DNA of 6,916 nt from Verrucomicrobiota bacterium. Its GTDB lineage: Bacteria > Verrucomicrobiota > Verrucomicrobiia > Limisphaerales > AV2. The position numbers and the translations under genes are program-made. A model generated the notes under the pieces. That model was not told the origin of the DNA. It was given only the letters and a program-made list of their open reading frames with translations, and searched no databases. The stretch spans positions 895-7,810 of the forward strand of contig QHPW01000382.1 of the NCBI GenBank assembly GCA_003219675.1. The letters run 5' to 3'. Below are positions 5,340 through 6,916 of this stretch, piece by piece (position 1 is the first letter of the stretch; every line of letters starts with the position of its first letter).

Positions 5340-5810
5340 ATGCAAACCATGGATACATTGGAACACTTGATCGTAAAGCATCCGTTTCTGTCGGGGCTCG
5401 ACCCGCATTTCTATCATTTCTTCAACGACTGCGCGTTACACCGGCGCTATGAGCCTGGTCAGGAGATTTTTCACGAGCACGGAAATGCGGAGCACTTCTA
5501 TCTCATCCATAGCGGAAAGGTCGCTCTGGAAACTTTTGTGCCGGGACGCGGCCGGGTAACAATTCAAACGCTCGGCCCGGGCGAGGCTCTCGGCTGGTCG
5601 TGGCTGTTCCCGCCTCATCAATGGCACTTCTCGGCGAGCGCTACCGAACCGACCGAACTGATCGAGTTCGACGCGGCGAGTCTTCGCGACAAAGCCGAGG
5701 AAAACCGCGATTTCGGCAATGAACTGGTCATCCGGGTGGCCAGAATTCTCCTGGAACGGCTGCAAGGCACGCGAGAGCAGTTGATTGACGTGTATCGCAT
5801 GCGGCCTTGA
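5340..5810 (+). CDS. Stand-alone cyclic-nucleotide-binding-fold protein (second of the tandem pair)
   Basis: This 156-residue protein starts at the ATG at 5340, supported by AAAGGA (5326-5331) 8 nt upstream. A TTG at 5295 has no such support. It is a paralogue of the preceding gene, with the same single-domain layout and nearly the same length. Shared landmarks are FYLI.SGK/R, LG.GE/D.LGWSWLFPP..WHF and the final helix IRVARILLERLQGTREQL. The cassette region GWSWLFPPHQWHF (85-97) is the most conserved stretch between the copies, which points to a functional ligand or partner site. As in its neighbour, there is no DNA-binding domain. The rest of the protein has diverged clearly (RYEPGQEIFHEHGNAEH against KREDILFREGEPASK), so the duplication is old rather than a recent copy. 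The 53-bp gap before it and 79-bp gap after it, on one strand, fit an operon with both usp genes. Confidence 0.88.
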   Translation: MQTMDTLEHLIVKHPFLSGLDPHFYHFFNDCALHRRYEPGQEIFHEHGNAEHFYLIHSGKVALETFVPGRGRVTIQTLGPGEALGWSWLFPPHQWHFSASATEPTELIEFDAASLRDKAEENRDFGNELVIRVARILLERLQGTREQLIDVYRMRP

Positions 5811-5889
5811 AGCGCGGCCTGGTGGCATCGGCCGGAAGCGTTCCTGGTTGGGTCAGGCAGAAAACGACGTGTGAAGTGGAGCTGACAAA

Positions 5890-6810
5890 ATGAGTGATAC
5901 AGGCATTGTATTGAAAAAGATCCTGCTGCCGACCGACTTTTCGGAGGCGTCAAAGCAGGCGTTTCCGCATGCGGTTTCCTTCGCGCGGCAGTTCGGCGCC
6001 AGCATCACTTTGGCTTACGTGGTGCCCACGACCCTGCCCGCCGAACTGAGTCATATTGGTATCGTGCTGGAGGAAACGCGGCTGGCAAAGGAAGCAGAGA
6101 AAACGCTCGCGAAGGTCCGCGCCCATGAATTGCCGGCGGATCTCACCGTTGAAACCGTGGTGTTCGGCGGCGGTCCCTGTCACGAAATCTGCAAGGCAGC
6201 CGAGGCGCTTGGCACCAATCTCATCATCATGTCCACGCAGGGACACGCGGGACTGAAGCACGCGCTGCTGGGAAGCACGACCGAGCGAGTGGTGCGTCAC
6301 GCGCCCTGCGCCGTGCTCACGATTCGCGAACAGCTCGTGCCCATCCGATTTCCCGACGACACTCCGTGCCGGTTCAAGCGGATCCTGGTGCCCACGGACT
6401 TTTCTGCGGCGAGCATCAAAGCCGTGCGCTACGCCGCATCGTTTGCCGGGTTGTGCCGTTCTGATGTGACTTTGCTCCATATCGTGGAACCGCCCAACTA
6501 TCCGGCCTGGGGCTACGCCTGGCTCTCACTCCGGGACGGGAAGCTGAAGAAAAAAGCTCAGGAAAGACTGAAAGCATTAAGCGCTGAATTGCCACCCCGG
6601 CTTGGAGTCGCGGTGATGGAAACGACTGGTGACGCAGCGTTGAAAATTGTCGAAACCGCGGAAGAGCAGAAGACCGATCTTATTGTCATCCGTGCTTACG
6701 GGCACGCGGGACTGACGCGGTTGCTCCTCGGAAGCGTCACGGAAAAGGTTGTGCGCCTCGCGCCTTGTCCCGTGTTGGCGCTTCGTGAGCAGAAATCGGC
6801 CCCTGGCTAA
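5890..6810 (+). CDS. Tandem-domain universal stress protein (UspA-UspA)
   Basis: The 306-residue protein starts at the ATG at 5890 with GGAG 8 nt upstream. It has two full Usp domains, residues ~6-148 and ~162-300. Domain 1 has ILLPTDFSEASKQAF, the strand ITLAYVV, and the loop STQG-x9-GST (115-130), ending CAVLTIRE. Domain 2 has ILVPTDFSAASIKAVRYA, the strand VTLLHIVEPP, and the loop RAYG-x9-GS (268-282), ending CPVLALRE. Usp domains pair as dimers, and in tandem proteins the two halves form this pair within one chain. Both loops keep the second Gly and the G-S end, but STHG of the single-domain Usp is STQG in domain 1 and RAYG in domain 2. The halves may therefore differ in ATP binding. It is the fourth gene of the stress operon and probably acts in the cytoplasm with the CNBD pair, which is inference from context. 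Confidence 0.93.
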   Translation: MSDTGIVLKKILLPTDFSEASKQAFPHAVSFARQFGASITLAYVVPTTLPAELSHIGIVLEETRLAKEAEKTLAKVRAHELPADLTVETVVFGGGPCHEICKAAEALGTNLIIMSTQGHAGLKHALLGSTTERVVRHAPCAVLTIREQLVPIRFPDDTPCRFKRILVPTDFSAASIKAVRYAASFAGLCRSDVTLLHIVEPPNYPAWGYAWLSLRDGKLKKKAQERLKALSAELPPRLGVAVMETTGDAALKIVETAEEQKTDLIVIRAYGHAGLTRLLLGSVTEKVVRLAPCPVLALREQKSAPG

Positions 6811-6842
6811 ACTCCGGGCCGCGTTCGATACTCAATAATGAC

Positions 6843-6916
6843 ATGAAAGCGTTGGCCGGAACGGCTTTTGCAACTCTGTTGTGGGTACTGATGCCCGTGC
6901 CTTCAGGCAAGGCTCA
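6843..6916 (+). CDS. Start of a secreted or membrane-anchored protein (3' truncated by window edge)
   Basis: The ATG at 6843, 32 bp after the tandem usp stop, opens a frame to the window end, with 24 codons visible. The peptide MKALAGTAFATLLWVLMPVP followed by SGKA looks like a Sec signal peptide: one Lys near the N-terminus, a 15-residue apolar core and a small-residue end suited to signal peptidase I. Nothing of the mature protein is visible. No clear Shine-Dalgarno is seen. A nearby ATG at 6838 is followed two codons later by a stop. Confidence 0.5.
   Translation, partial: MKALAGTAFATLLWVLMPVPSGKA

Overview
The window looks like a chromosomal segment of a Gram-negative bacterium. My best guess is a verrucomicrobial (Pedosphaera/Limisphaera-like) or similar environmental lineage. 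This rests on overall protein flavour and moderately high GC, not on a marker gene, so confidence in the phylum is low. There is no rRNA, tRNA, CRISPR array, transposase or integrase. The content is dominated by stress-response genes: a quinone-oxidoreductase-like dehydrogenase, an Hsp20 chaperone, two universal stress proteins and two stand-alone cyclic-nucleotide-binding-fold proteins. One primase-like gene does not fit that theme.

Layout. Positions 1-529 (+) hold the 3' end of a medium-chain dehydrogenase/reductase gene that enters from outside the window. It converges, with a 5-bp gap, on a leftward group on the minus strand. In transcription order this group is hsp20 (2052-1597), a strong hairpin (1586-1542), a 76-aa multi-span membrane peptide (1461-1231) and a 222-aa uncharacterised protein with two C-terminal membrane segments (1203-535). 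The hsp20 leader carries a 13-codon mini-ORF with a near-perfect Shine-Dalgarno (2193-2152) and a GC-rich hairpin (2124-2087).

Upstream of that, still on the minus strand, is a likely recombination scar. A 437-codon gene (3773-2460) has the three-motif layout of an archaeo-eukaryotic-type primase (AEP). It runs directly into the last ~87 codons of a sugar phosphate isomerase/epimerase (TIM barrel) gene in a different frame (~2506-2243). The isomerase has lost its 5' two-thirds, and the primase-like protein probably has lost its natural C-terminus.

After a 386-bp stretch without a clear gene (3774-4159), a rightward operon follows: usp (4160-4816), cnbd1 (4813-5286, ATGA overlap), cnbd2 (5340-5810), tandem-domain usp (5890-6810), and the start of a gene for a secreted protein (6843 to the window end). 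The two CNBD proteins are paralogues that lack a DNA-binding domain and have an unusual phosphate-binding cassette (GWSWLFPP..WHF). They lie between single- and double-domain Usp proteins that retain most of the nucleotide-binding loop. I infer a small energy- or redox-stress module in which the CNBD proteins sense a ligand and the Usp proteins bind a nucleotide. Together with the nearby hsp20 and dehydrogenase genes it resembles the dormancy/low-oxygen gene neighbourhoods of other bacteria. That link is inference.
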